A stretch of 64,000 nucleotides of DNA from Rhynchopus sp. YZ270_cl-10 (GCA_964035575.1 OZ037837.1:1860001-1924000), one strand, 5' to 3'. Counted from the first letter of the stretch, positions 33,397-44,835 are shown. The notes: a model not told the origin generated them from the sequence alone. Numbers and translations are program-made.

Positions 33397-33784
33397 CACG
33401 AATTGTTTCCAGGGTTTTATATAGGAATTTTTTCCTTACCAAACAGGGGCAAAAACTGAGGTTTCATTTTTTCTCACCCACCCACCCAAAATCAAAGCGC
33501 GGAAAATTACTACCCCAACGGCCCTAAAAAATTGATGCTACCCACACGTAACGTAAAGTCGAAGACATCCTTCACATAATGGAAAGGGATAATCCGATTC
33601 CCAACGAACTGCCGGACAATCTCCTAGGGGAGATCATCCAAGAATGTGTGTCACGAAAGAATCGTGCACTCGAAACTCACCTATGGTGACGATGATCTGT
33701 GACAGTCGCCTATCTAGATCGACTAGAAAAGCTCCATAAAGATTTTTTTATTCAGGAGCAGGGGCTTATATAGCGTCACCCAAA
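33191..33784. other. no assignable gene
   Basis: It includes a long T run (33366-33396). It also holds a 36-codon frame at 33579-33689 (including NELPDNLLGEIIQECVSRKN, faintly F-box-like) that is too short to call. Confidence 0.45.
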
Positions 33785-34090
33785 GGTTCCTGGCGAAGCC
33801 ACGGTACGCAACATTTTTAAAAAATGTTGACATAAAATGGCACTGACGTTAGTAATTATCGTCAGTTTCCGTAAATTTTACTTAGGTATTTTGCTAAAAC
33901 GAAAGTTTCTGGCGAAGCCACGGTACGCAACATTTCAAAAAAATTCCCTTAAAATTGCACATATTTACAACCAAACTATGTCATGGGAGGGTGGTTGCAA
34001 TCTTGCGCCGCAGGCGCACGGTACGCTACTTTTTATTTCGCCATGCTGTATGCTTCCTTTTGCCACCGGGCCGTCCTTCCATTTGCCCGG
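33785..34090 (+). repeat. dispersed repeat D3, copy 1
   Basis: It contains GCGAAGCCACGGTACGCAAC twice, CCAAACTATGTCATGG, and the hairpin GCGCCGCAGGCGC followed by ACGGTACGCTAC. Fuller relatives lie at 41462-41770 and 44515-44725. All known copies are within the giant element. Confidence 0.8.
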
Positions 34091-35414
34091 GCTGTGGTTT
34101 CTTCGGTACGTATTTCTTTGGCATTTTGTGTTTTTTTCCTGCTGTGGCGGGTTCCTACGTCACGAGTCGTGTTCTAAGCCAGTAAAACGCCGAAAAAAAA
34201 AATTTTTTTTTTAAGGTCCGAAAAGGGGAATTTTTTTTTTTTTTTTCAATAACTGAGGATTGCCCTCAGTTCTGACCCCCTATATAAAAGTCTGATTGTT
34301 TCTCTCTCGCCTTGTCTTCATTTCAAGTTATGCCACACCCCTCTCAGCAGCCTGCTGATCAGAGTAAATGTTAAAGTATCAGCCTTTCTAGGTGTTCTTG
34401 AGTGAACAATGCAAGCATCCTCTCCAAAGCTTTTCTGTTGCGATTCTTTCTATTCCGATTTAGCCTTTTCACAAGTTGTGTAATATTTGCAAGCACTCTG
34501 TTTTGTCAGTTTCTCTTCCTTCTTCGACCAACAAAGATACCACACCACCCCAGACCCTTTTCAATTTTTCATTTCCTCTATTCTTCCCATCCAAGCCCTC
34601 CCCACACAATTCTGTTCCAGATGTAAATCTTGCCGTAATTTAACCATTTCTGTAATCTGTGTTCGTGCCGCAGGCGCAAGCGGCACTTGAAACATTTGAA
34701 ACAACATTGTATTGTGCTAATTGGTCGCCACCTGAAGTATCCGTAATTGAACTAGTTATCAAATCTGTGGTCAGTCTCATGGACGAATCATTGAATGCTG
34801 CATGCGCTGCCGACAATTGAAACGTTTGAAACAATATTGTATTGTACCAATTCACGCGAGAGCCCCCAACCCCAAAATTCTGGGAGGAAAAAAAGGGGGA
34901 AACAAAAAAAAAAAAAAAAAAAAAAAAAAAGGGAGCAGGCCTGGGCCTAAAGTGGGTGCCCGGGGCCCGATTTTGATTTTATTTTATTTTTTCTAAGGAT
35001 TTTACACGGGGGAAAAATTATTTTTTCTAAGGATTTTATACGGGGAAAATTTATTTTTCTAAGGGTTTTTCTTAGGGGAAAAAGTCTGGGGGGTCGGGCC
35101 GGGCCCCGTGTGGCTGAGAATAACTCGCACTCTGCCCGCCAGAGTGCGGTACCAAGCCATAATGAACAAAAAAAGTCTCCACCCCGCTTCCTTCGGTCTC
35201 GTCCCTTTCACCTCCCGCACAACAGAATAAATAATAATACAGTATGGTGCGTGTGACTGCAAACGTCGAGGGAACCTTGCTTCTTGCAGTGCTACAAGTG
35301 CTCGCCACCACGGTGGTAGCAAAGTGCATTGCGTTGGCGCACTTGGGCAGGCCCTGACGGCACTGAGGAACGAAAAAGAAAAATAATTCAGCGCCTCCCA
35401 GGTCTGCACCTTTA
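34091..35414. other. no assignable gene; local repeats and hairpins
   Basis: A direct repeat (TTTGAAACAA, then ATTGTATTGT) lies at about 34694-34713 and 34823-34843. A hairpin with a 9-bp stem, CGCACTCTG-CCCGC-CAGAGTGCG, lies at about 35128-35150. Confidence 0.5.
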
Positions 35415-35530
35415 AAAAAAATTTGCCTGCGGCGCCATTTTCCCTTTTTTGCTCTGCAAAAAAGGATTCGCTGAGTGGCTTTGTGGTATAAAAGCGGCAT
35501 TTTTTATACTGTACCCTAATTTTTTTTCGC
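35415..35530 (-). repeat. double-hairpin A-tailed repeat DH, copy 3
   Basis: The reverse complement of 33082-33190 with scattered differences. Both hairpins and the A tail (T side at the left) are preserved. Confidence 0.75.
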
Positions 35531-36313
35531 CTGCGGCGCCGTTTTATATTCATCCCGAACATTCGGGGTGCACGTAGCGCGTAGCGCGCCCGGGTTTAGG
35601 ACCCCTTCTTGAATTTCGAGGGGGCGGTTCACGTTACAGTGGGTCCAGAATCATAGTTCAATTTAACCCCGCTAAGCAACTCGCTGGTGGTAATGACCAA
35701 AACGTGTATCAGCCAAGAACTTGCCCATTTTTTTCAAAATGACCCCGTGACAGTGAGGGTAAAAGCTCGGAAAACCCGAAAAAGGCCAAAAAAAACCCCC
35801 CGAAAAGGGAAAACCGAGAACATATTTCGGCAGGGGGCAGCGTGTTCTCAGAAAAATCCAAAAATTGCCTGTAAAAATCCTTAGAAAAAACCTGGGTGCC
35901 CGATCCAAAAAAATGGAAAAAACCCCAGGGTGCCCGCCCACCCCTGAAAGGGAGATACTGGGGGGGAGCTATTAAAGTATACGTATACTTTATTCGGCGG
36001 GAATTACTGCTTAAATGGCCAAAAAACGAAAAAGGAAAAAAAAAAAAAAAACACTGTTATTTTGGGGTTTCTAGTGGCCGAAACCTCGCGAAAACACCAC
36101 CATTGGCATTTTTGGGCCAATCCCAGCCAGTGGTGGGGTCAATGTGGAAAAATGAACAATTTTTTGGTGACTTAAATTTTCACAAATCTGAACCCCATCA
36201 GCACCAATCGTGTAAAAACTGATACACGCGTTTTAGGTCAAAAATACTCGTTTCTCAGCGCAAAGTGACCCCATCACAGCACGCACAGAATCCGGACCAC
36301 CGAAATCAAAAAA
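35531..36313. other. no assignable gene; 20-bp palindrome
   Basis: A perfect palindrome TAAAGTATACGTATACTTTA lies at 35973-35992. Its half GTATACTTTATT recurs four times at 42367-42464. Otherwise nothing is recognised. Confidence 0.55.
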
Positions 36314-37044
36314 AAATACTACGGTGTCAATAACTATCTTCGCCCACACAGGAAAACGGGAAACGAAACAGGGGGAGAGTTTGTTAGTTGTACGCTTCCA
36401 CCCTTCCACACACACTCAGGACTGTTGTAATGCTCTTTTTGGTATCTTTTTTTTTTTTTTTTTTTTTTTTTTTGAAAACTGAATGTTTACAAAAACAGAG
36501 CCAAATAGAAAAGGTAAGAAAATGAAAGTCCTGAAGTACAGAAAGTGATGTGTGAGAAGGGAGGAGCACAAGTGAGGGTGAAAACAGTTAGAGCGACCGT
36601 AGCATTTCCCCTGTCAACTGCGTTTGACCTATAAAAATACTACGGTGTCAATAACTATCTTCGCCCACACAGGAAAACGGGAAACGAAACAGGGGGAGAG
36701 TTTGTTAGTTGTACGCTTCCACCCTTCCACACACACTCAGGACTGTTGTAATGCTCTTTTTGGTATCTTTTTTTTTTTTTTTTTTTTTTTTTTTGAAAAC
36801 TGAATGTTTACAAAAACAGAGCCAAATAGAAAAGGTAAGAAAATGAAAGTCCTGAAGTACAGAAAGTGATGTGTGAGAAGGGAGGAGCACAAGTGAGGGT
36901 GAAAACAGTTAGAGCGACCGTAGCATTTCCCCTGTCAACTGCGTTTGACCTATAAAAATACTACGGTGTCAATAACTATCTTCGCCCACACAGGAAAACG
37001 GGAAACGAAACAGGGGGAGAGTTTGTTAGTTGTACGCTTCCACC
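36314..37044. repeat. 321-bp tandem duplication containing repeat S2
   Basis: Two full 321-bp units (start points 36317 and 36638) and an 87-bp third piece. Each full unit holds a minus-strand A-tailed repeat S2 (T runs about 36450-36472 and 36771-36794) with the core CTTGTGCTCC and the end GTTTTC-A(n). The two units are virtually identical, so the duplication is recent. Confidence 0.88.
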
Positions 37045-37209
37045 CAGGACCCTATGGGACGCGGTAGCGCAGAAAAAAAGAATGCCCCAACCACTCCCCA
37101 GCCTTTAAAACAGAGAAAATTATTCGTCCAAAACTACAGCCTCCTGAGCGTTCGTGCCTCGTGTGTATTCGTCTGCCTCTTGCATCGGAATGTTAACGTA
37201 GACACTTCT

Positions 37210-37945
37210 GATCCGTATGTACTTGTTTCTGGCGACGTCGAATCGTGCAAGCAGCAGGTGTGCCTGGTAACACGTTAAGTGACCCGCGTTAATATAATGC
37301 ACTGCCGCCAGGTTGTCGTGCAGGTTGACAGATTTGGTTAATTAACCGCAGTCGGAGCTAATGAGCTAAGGCGCTAATGAGCGAAGGAGCTAAAGAGCTA
37401 AGGCGCCAAGGAGCTAAGGAGCTAAGGAGCTAAGGAGCTAAGGAGCTAAGGAGCTAAGGAGCTAAGGAGCTAAGGAGCTAAGGAGCTAAGGAGCTAAGGA
37501 GCTAAGGAGCTAAGGAGCTAAGGAGCTAAGGAGCTAAGGAGCTAAGGAGCTAAGGAGCTAAGGAGCTAAGGAGCTAAGGAGCTAAGGAGCTAAGGAGCTA
37601 AGGAGCTAAGGAGCTAAGGAGCTAAGGAGCGTGGCAGCGGTTACTAACCGTGGTCGTCATGGGACCTTCACGAAGGATGAGGGCGCATGTGTCTACTTGC
37701 AGGGAAGCCAGAACCGCAGATAACCTTGTTGCGTATACCTCCTTGACGAAAATATGTATGTTCATAACAACATCAAGTGGTTAATGAACGAGCCTTGCAG
37801 GCAGCAGGTATGTCTGGTAACACGTTGAGAAACCCCTGTAAATACAATGCATTGCCGCCAGGTAGTCGGGCAAGCTGGCAGGTTGATAGATTTGGTTAAT
37901 TAACCGTAGTCGGAGCTAATGAGCTAAAGAGCTAATGAGCGTAGC
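37210..37945 (+). repeat. diverged tandem duplication around an 8-bp expansion
   Basis: Segments at about 37235-37410 and 37795-37940 share GTCTGGTAACACGTT-, TTGCCGCCAGGT- and GATTTGGTTAATTAACCG-type sequence, each leading into GAGCTAATGAGCTAA. Only the first has expanded into the GAGCTAAG satellite. Confidence 0.75.
37411..37629 (+). repeat. 8-bp satellite (GAGCTAAG)n, about 27 copies
   Basis: A perfect array of GAGCTAAG. The homologous unexpanded site at about 37914-37938 has three imperfect units. Confidence 0.95.
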
Positions 37946-38639
37946 AGATTGGTTAATAAACCGTGGTCGTAATGGCACCCTAGTAAATCTAATGTCTTCG
38001 TACACGGCCTTGCATACGAAGGCAGCACCGTGCTGTCTCCAGGAGACTCTACTCTTATGTGCATTGCTCCTTTCTGTTGTGGTGCCTGCGTTGTTAAGGT
38101 TCTGCGATTGGCTTTGCGGGCGTGCGCCTATTCATGACAACTACATTTGTAGGGTACAGCGTGTACAACGTCAGGTCACGCAGAACTGGATCCTCCTCTT
38201 GACAGCGCTCTCCTTCGCAAGCAACCCTACCTGGGCGACGTTGCCCCTACGCGTGGTGCAAGAGTGTAGCAGATTGGTTAATAAACCGTGGTCGTGGCAC
38301 CCACACGAAGGGTGAGGGTGCATGTGTCTACGTACAGGGAAGGCAGAAACGCAGATTTCTTTGTTGCGTATACCTCCTTTACGAAAATGTGTGTGCCTGG
38401 GTCGCACGCACCTTGTGAATCTCGGTCTGGGGAATCCATCCAGAAGAGCCGTCCATACGGAACCAGCGGAAGTGGTGACTGCAAAAAACTGAAGTTTGAA
38501 TAAAATGGGTCTCAATGCCCAAGACAGCGAAGCGGTGACAGCAGAATACGTAAGATTGAACAACAGGCGCAATGGCCCAACACAGCGATGCGATTAATCG
38601 CAAAAAACGGAGGACCCGTGGCCCAAAACAGCGAGAACG
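37946..38639. other. duplicated non-coding segment and imperfect 50-bp repeats
   Basis: 38264-38395 resembles 37624-37760 (CGTGGTCGT, GCATGTGTCTAC, GTTGCGTATACCTCC). 38450-38660 has imperfect repeats with GCCCAA-ACAGCGA. No gene is recognised. Confidence 0.5.
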
Positions 38640-39566
38640 GTAATTGCGAAAACTCCCGTTGAGCACCTTCGTGAAGACCAGTGTGAGGGTGCCGTCTGCA
38701 GGGTAGTCAGCTTCGTAGACATCCCTGTGGTCGCCGAGGGAGTCGAGTTCGTAGCCTTGCGTGTTGCGCAGTGAGAGCATGTTCCTGTATGTCATCCTCA
38801 GCACTCCTGTGCACCTGATTGCCCAGCACTTCGAGGTGGTTGCTGAGGTGGTCGCGTCCATCACACCGGCGTATGACACAGACGTGCTCACTGGACAGCT
38901 CGTGGCAGGCGGCAGCGTCTCTGGTAGTGCTGTCGGGTACGTTTTGTGGGGCAGAACGTATACACCTTGTACACCGCCCATGCCTGTGTAGTCCGACATA
39001 TTCAACCGTGTGTCGTCCGTGTCGACCAGAGATAGTGTGCCAAGATGCCCGCGCACGGCAACACCCACCGGTACTTACCCGCCTCCCTCACGGAACGTGA
39101 CACTGTGTCGAAAGTAGAGTGCCACGCAGGCAGTGTGAGCTGAGTTCTCTTGGGGAAGGATGCGGCAGGCAAAAGGGTCATGCTCGCGTCTTTCGTGCAC
39201 GTCCAGCTCAGGTGGAAGGAGATCGGGAACACGTCAGCGTGAACTCCCCGTTTGCAAGGTATTTACGCACCAACGAGGCGCCTCCGTTTCGTCCCTAAAT
39301 GGCAGTGCGGGCAGTGCCCCAGTGCAGGCCCACGACATGGCAAACGGAAAGTCTGGAGACGTCTTCACCAAGAGATGCACCTCAAAGTCGCCTGACACAT
39401 CGTAGCGTGCAGTGAAGGTGCCCTGCTCTGATGTGGTGTGCACGCTGCCGTTGCTGTGCCCCAGCAGGCACATCTCGTTGCCCACAGCACTGCCAATGTC
39501 CACTGCAACGTCAAGCACACCTTGGCACGGTATCACCCAGCGATGTGCATCCTCCCAGTTGGCCAT
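38640..39566 (-). pseudogene. CUB-like repeat protein fragment, broken
   Basis: On the minus strand three related segments of about 100 residues can be traced across frames. Each has an entry motif of type RWVIPCQGVLDV / RWVLPCAGIL / RCTGVLRM. The first two also show an exit strand of type FPFAMSWACTG / FPISFHLSWTCTKD. This resembles an extracellular beta-sandwich, most like CUB, but the family call is tentative. Frame changes lie near 39240 and near 39065. No start or signal peptide is visible, so it is a remnant of a secreted or surface protein. The satellite at 39590 abuts its upstream end. Confidence 0.5.
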
Positions 39567-39589
39567 CCTGAAGTGCGCTCCTCATTCAT

Positions 39590-40335
39590 CTCGAACAGCA
39601 ATGGTTAATAAACCTCTTCCAAATCTCGAACAGCAATGGTTAATAAACCTCATTCATCTCGAACAGCAATGGTTAATAAACCTTTTCCAAATCTCGAACA
39701 GCAATGGTTAATAAACCTCTTCCAAATCTCGAACAGCAATGGTTAAATATACCTCATTCAGCTCAAACAGCAATGGTTAATAAACCTCATTCATCTCGAA
39801 CAGCAATGGTTAAATATACCTCATTCATCTCGAAACAGCAATGGTTAATAAACCTTTTCCAAATCTCGAACAGCAATGGTTAATAAACCTCTTCCAAATC
39901 TCGAACAGCAATGGTTAAATATACCTCATTCAGCTCAAACAGCAATGGTTAATAAACCTCATTCATCTCGAACAGCAATGGTTAAATATACCTCATTCAT
40001 CTCGAAACAGCAATGGTTAATAAACCTCTTCCAAATCTCGAACAGCAATGGTTAATAAACCTCTTCCAAATCTCGAACAGCAATGGTTAAATATACCTCA
40101 TTCAGCTCAAACAGCAATGGTTAATAAACCTCATTCATCTCGAACAGCAATGGTTAAATATACCTCATTCATCTCGAACAGCAATGGTTAATAAACCTCT
40201 TCCAAATCTCGAAACGCAATGGTTAAATATACCTCATTCAGCTCGAACAGCAATGGTTAATAAACCTCATCCATCTCGAACGGCAATGGTTAAATATACC
40301 TCATTCATCTCGAAACAGCAATGGTTAATAAATGT
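39590..40335 (+). repeat. 34-bp minisatellite with a 172-bp higher-order repeat
   Basis: Units of type CTCGAACAGCAATGGTTAAT followed by AAACCTCTTCCAAAT or ATACCTCATTCAT. The variant with TCAGCTCAAACAGC recurs at 39741, 39913 and 40085 (172 bp apart) and at 40221 (136 bp), giving a five-unit higher-order period. Confidence 0.92.
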
Positions 40336-41461
40336 GGCTTCCAATTTTTTTTTTTTTTTTGAAAACTGCAGGGCTTCCCGCAGGATCTGGGGGTTTGGCC
40401 TCCCAGGGGGACCAGCCAAAAAAAGGTGAAAAAAATTTTTTTTTCGCGCCTTCAGGGTTTCCGCCAGGATTTGGGGTTTCAGAAATTGGGGGGGACCATC
40501 AAAAAGACCCCCCAAAATTTTTTTTCTCCCCGCAATAGCGGTCGTCGCGCGCTTCGCTGCAGGCCACAGAGTGGAGAGGCGAAGGGTGTGACAACCGTGG
40601 GAGTCTCCTTCTTGACAGCAAAGACAAGTCTGCTCTGCCAGCTTTGGCACAACTTTTTTGCGCCAGGCTTTTTAGCACCAGGTTAGATAGCCGTGCTAAG
40701 CTTCACAGCTGCGTTGTCTGGTAGAGGTAGGTAAGGGGTCTTGTGAGAGTGGAGGGTGATGGTATTTGCTTTTTTCCTTGTATGGCGCCACACAGTGATT
40801 GCAGTGCTGCAGTTGGAACATGTAATGAAAGTGTATGTACTCGTCGCTTGCCGAAGCCTCCTTTTAAAAGGGGCAATGCTCGGAAGTATCAATGGTATCA
40901 ATAATATCAACATCAAAGAGCCAGCAACACAGCGCCGCAGGCGCACGGTACGCTACTTTTTTATTTTTTTAGAGTTCGCCATCCCCTTTTCTTCCACTCC
41001 TTTTGACACAGCGAGTCAAATGCTCTGCACGGTGGGGTCACATGACCACGGGGGGTCATCTACAACCTCCAAAACCCATTTTTCTTAGGGGGGACCATGG
41101 TACCCCCCAAACCCCTGTAAAAATCCGGATTTTTCTGGGAAAAATATTGGGGGGGACCATGGTCCCCCCCGGTCCCCCTTGGCGGAAACCCTGGCCTTGT
41201 TGTGTGTGGTGTGTAGCACTAACGCTGACGCTACGTTACGTTACGTTACGCGCCTCTACGCACTTTAAGTGGTCAAAAATCATTTTTTCGCCTCCGGCGA
41301 AAATGTCCCGGTAAACCGTTAAAACTGCTGCATTCACTCGCATATTGCATATCATCTCACGTTCCCCACCTTTGCGGGATAAGCAAAAAAATCATGTCAG
41401 GTCGGTAGCGTGCAGACGTTTCCTAGTATAGACATCTACAAAAAGAAACGACAGTCATGGC
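40336..41461. other. G-rich repeat debris, no gene
   Basis: Related pieces with GGGGGGACCAT, CAGGGCTTCCCGCAGGATCT and CAGGGTTTCCGCCAGGAT occur at 40360-40520 and 41083-41200. Another relative lies at 42050-42135. A D3 end lies at about 40930-40975. Confidence 0.55.
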
Positions 41462-41770
41462 AAAGGTTCCTGGCGAAGCCACGGTACGCAACATTTTAAA
41501 AAAAAAATGTTGCGCACCGATCAAATGGCACTGTCGTTGGTCATTATCGTCAGTTCCCGTAAATGTTACTTCCATATTTTGCTGAACGAAAGTTTTTGGC
41601 GAAGCCACGGTACGCAACATTTCAAAATATTGTGCTTAAAATTGCACTATTTTACAGCCAAACTATGTCATGCGTGGCTTGCAATCTTGCGCCGCAGGCG
41701 CACGGTACGCTACTTTTTTCCTTTCGCCATGTTGCATGCTTCCTTTTCCTTCGGCGTTTGACCAATTGAG
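41462..41770 (+). repeat. dispersed repeat D3, copy 2
   Basis: It contains two GCGAAGCCACGGTACGCAAC motifs, CCAAACTATGTCATG, the GCGCCGCAGGCGC hairpin and GCATGCTTCCTTTTCCTTCG, matching 33785-34090 and 44515-44725. Confidence 0.82.
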
Positions 41771-42137
41771 TCGCGTTCTGGCTGTGACGGGGTCACTTTG
41801 TTCATGAGGCATACTCGTGGTTCTTTGCAACCGTTATATTCTGCCTCTTCCTGAGCAGATAACTTGGGACTCCGCCGGTCGCTTTGCAAATTCCATTATG
41901 GAAAGCTGTCTTGGTCCAGAGGACTTTTTTGGTGCCATCCTTTCCCCCTGTTAGTTGCCTGTATTTGGATGCGCGGGGACGGGAGGGTAGGAAAAAATTT
42001 AAAAAATGTGGAAAATTCCTAATAGGCAGCTTCGGAACACTCAACGGCAGGCTGGTCCCCCCTGGTCCCCCCTTATTTTTTTTTTTTTCCCCCAGGGGGA
42101 CCAGTGGTCCCCCCTGGTCCCCCCTGTGGGAAGCCCT

Positions 42138-42298
42138 GAACTGAATGTTTACAAAAACAGAGCCAAATAGAAAAGGTAAGAAAATGAAAGTCCTGAAGTA
42201 CAGAAAGTGATGTGTGAGAAGGGAGGAGCACAAGTGAGGGTGAAAACAGTTAGAGCGACCGTAGCATTTCCCCTGTCAACTGCGTTTGACCTATAAAA
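42138..42298 (-). repeat. SINE-like repeat S2, copy lacking its A tail
   Basis: Matches 36478-36634 and 36799-36955. The tail side is replaced by the G-rich repeat ending GGGAAGCCCTGA. Confidence 0.8.
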
Positions 42299-42366
42299 AA
42301 TTTTTCGATTTTTTGTGCAAAACTTGCTGAAAAATTTTTTTAGTAAGAAAAATGTACACAAAAACC

Positions 42367-42464
42367 GTATACTTTATTTCACAGATTTACACGCTCAAAA
42401 TGGGTTTCCGCACCGTATACTTTATTACCCCCGTATACTTTATTAGCACCGTATACTTTATTAG
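42367..42464 (+). repeat. four GTATACTTTATT motifs
   Basis: GTATACTTTATT at about 42367, 42414, 42433 and 42451, the last three spaced 18-19 bp. They lie directly before the Tc1/mariner-like element. Confidence 0.75.
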
Positions 42465-42477
42465 CCCCCCCCCAGTA

Positions 42478-44402
42478 GTCAGACTTACCCTACCCTATTT
42501 TGAAAAAGTTCAGACTTGCCCTATGAAAAAGTTCAGACTTGCCCGAAAATAAGTTCAGACTTGCCCTAAAAGTGTTTTTAGGGCAAGTCTGAACTTATTT
42601 TTAGGGCAAACACTTTTTTTAGGGCAAGTCTGAACTTTTTTAGGGCAAGTCTGAACTTTTTTAGGGCAAGTCTGAACTTTTTTAGGGCAAGTCTGAACTT
42701 ATTTTTAGGGTAAGTCTGAACTTATTTTAGGGCAACAAGTCAGGCCACTTTGGCTGGGGCACTCTTGGGGCCCCATGTGGTATGACTTGTTTTATTGCCC
42801 TAAAATGCCTAACCGAGCCGGAGCCCAAAAATTGATGCCAGAAACCACCAGCCACCCGGAAAGGGTGAACAGGCAGTCCACGTTGGGCCAGAACCGGTTA
42901 CAAAGGAAGCCGTGTTCTGGGGCAACGTGGGGCGCAAAGTTTTACAATTTTCATGCACGGGTGCTCCACAAATTACCAAGTATTCCTTCTTTGTTGAATT
43001 GAGAGAGAGTCAGTGTTTAGCTACCACGCGGGTTTGCTTAGAATCCTTCGAGGCCGGCACAATTTTATTTATGTGGTCGGTTAAGACATGCCTATTGAAG
43101 AACAACGAGGTCATCGTTGAAAGGAGCGAACTCCCCTTCCCACAACATCTCTCACATTTCAACTCAGAATTCATACTTGGTTATTTGCTTTGTCCATACG
43201 CAATCAAATTGTCATGCTTTCAAGAGCATGCCTGGCCAAAATGCAACAACGTAGAAAAATTGTTGTTGTTCCAAAAGGCAACAAGACCACCCACAAGGGG
43301 TTGAATTGTGCACTGTCCGGGGGAGCGCAAAGTTTTTTCCCTGTACACAGTGGACACATCTTTATCACTTTGTTCCCACGGGGACACATTTGGATACTGC
43401 ACGCATGCAGAAGTGCCAAACATGTCCGCACGTGGAGTGGAGTGTCCATCATGTTTTCCTGGTTTCCAAAAAGCAGTTTTCTTGCACTTACTATTTGCCC
43501 CGGTGTCTGGCAATAGAAGTGGCTAACATTGTAATGAGTAGCATATACATACCGTTGATCCAAATGAGTAAGGCGACCAACAAGTCCTCTGGACTTTTTT
43601 GTTGTGACGACAATCGCGGAGTAATCCCGGAGAATTACATCCTCGTATAAAAAGTTAAAGGTAGAGGTGGGGAAACTGTAGCTATAGAAATAGTTGTTGC
43701 AGTAGTGCAGACACCCGAGGGTGCACCACTATGCTTTTCTTTGGTTGTATCGACAATTTTACGTACATGATGTAGGACCTGTACAATGTCGCCCAAAGGC
43801 TTTGTACTTACTGCAGTAATCGGTATTTTTTTTTTGTTACTACTACGTCGTGTTCTATGAGGAGTCGCGTTTGGGTGCGGAAGTCTTTTTTCTGGTCTCT
43901 GTTCTGTACGGGTCTCGGATCGTGGTGCGGTACTGCGGTGCGGTACCTGAGAGTTTTTTAGAGTGATGATAAAGGTCAGAGGGTTTTCCCCTCCCATTTG
44001 TGTCATTATTTAATTTTGCTCGGAAAGTGGGGTGTCCTGGACACGAGGAAATTCAGTTGCATGGAAAAAAAGTTGCATACCATAGGTTGCTCATTTCACT
44101 ACCAGGACTCGTCGCGAATAGCCCATACGTGCCCTAAACAGAAACGCAAAAACGACGACCGCCGGGCTCTGTAACCCAAGAGCCCCCAGCTTGCCCAATA
44201 AATAAGTGCAGGGTTGCCCTAAAAAAGTTCAGACTTGCCCTAAAAAAGTTCAGACTTGCCCTAAAAAAAGTGTTTGCCCTAAAAATAAGTTCAGACTTGC
44301 CCGAAATAAGTTCAGACTTGCCCTAAAAACACTTTTAGGGCAAGTCTGAACTTATTTCGGGCAAGTCTGAACTTTTTCAAAATAGGGTAGGGTAAATCTG
44401 AC
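42478..44402. mobile_element. Tc1/mariner-like element with long structured inverted repeats, 1,925 bp
   Basis: The ends begin GTCAGA(C/T)TTACCCTACCC in inverted orientation and abut TA (42476-42477 and 44403-44404), the target duplication of Tc1/mariner elements. The inverted repeats extend for about 190-260 bp and are built from copies of AAGTTCAGACTTGCCCTAAA. At the left a perfect hairpin of at least 24 bp with loop GTGT lies at 42548-42599. Internal frames (for example 42912-43304 and 43306-43650) are unrecognised and I see no DDE transposase, so it is probably non-autonomous or decayed. The superfamily call rests on the TA duplication alone. Confidence 0.75.
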
Positions 44403-44514
44403 TATTTCCCAAAAAAAAAAAAAAAAATGCCGGAAAACGCCTAAGTACAAAATAATACTTTGGACAGCTTTTTGTGAAGGAATTACCCTAGCTATCCACC
44501 CCCTAGTATTTCTA

Positions 44515-44725
44515 AAAACGAAAGTTTCTGGCGAAGCCACGGTACGCAACATTTCAAAAATATAAATGCGCTTAAAATTGACCATTTTTTCAGCCAAACT
44601 ATGTCATGGGAAGGGTGCATTGCAAGCTTGCGCCGCAGGTGCACGGTACGCTACTTTTTTTTCTTCCGCCATGCTGCATGCTTCCTTTTCCTTCGGCGTT
44701 TGACCAATTGAGTCGCGTTCTGGTC
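44515..44725 (+). repeat. dispersed repeat D3, copy 3
   Basis: Starts GCGAAGCCACGGTACGCAAC and ends CCAATTGAGTCGCGTTCTGG, as at 41580-41785. The hairpin here is GCGCCGCAGGTGC. Confidence 0.8.
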
Positions 44726-44835
44726 TCCCACGGTTGATGAAACGATGAGAAAAAAATCGCCAAAAACTCGTAACGATGGTTAGCAAAATGCCTGCCGAAC
44801 CCCTCCTCAAAAAAATAAAATAAAATAAAAAATCC

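Noticed and set aside
37411-37629. Telomeric or subtelomeric repeat
   Set aside because: GAGCTAAG is not a telomere-type G-rich repeat, and an unexpanded internal sister site explains its origin.
42775-44006. A transposase gene inside the Tc1/mariner-like element
   Set aside because: The frames are short and overlap on both strands, and none shows a DDE/D pattern I can recognise.
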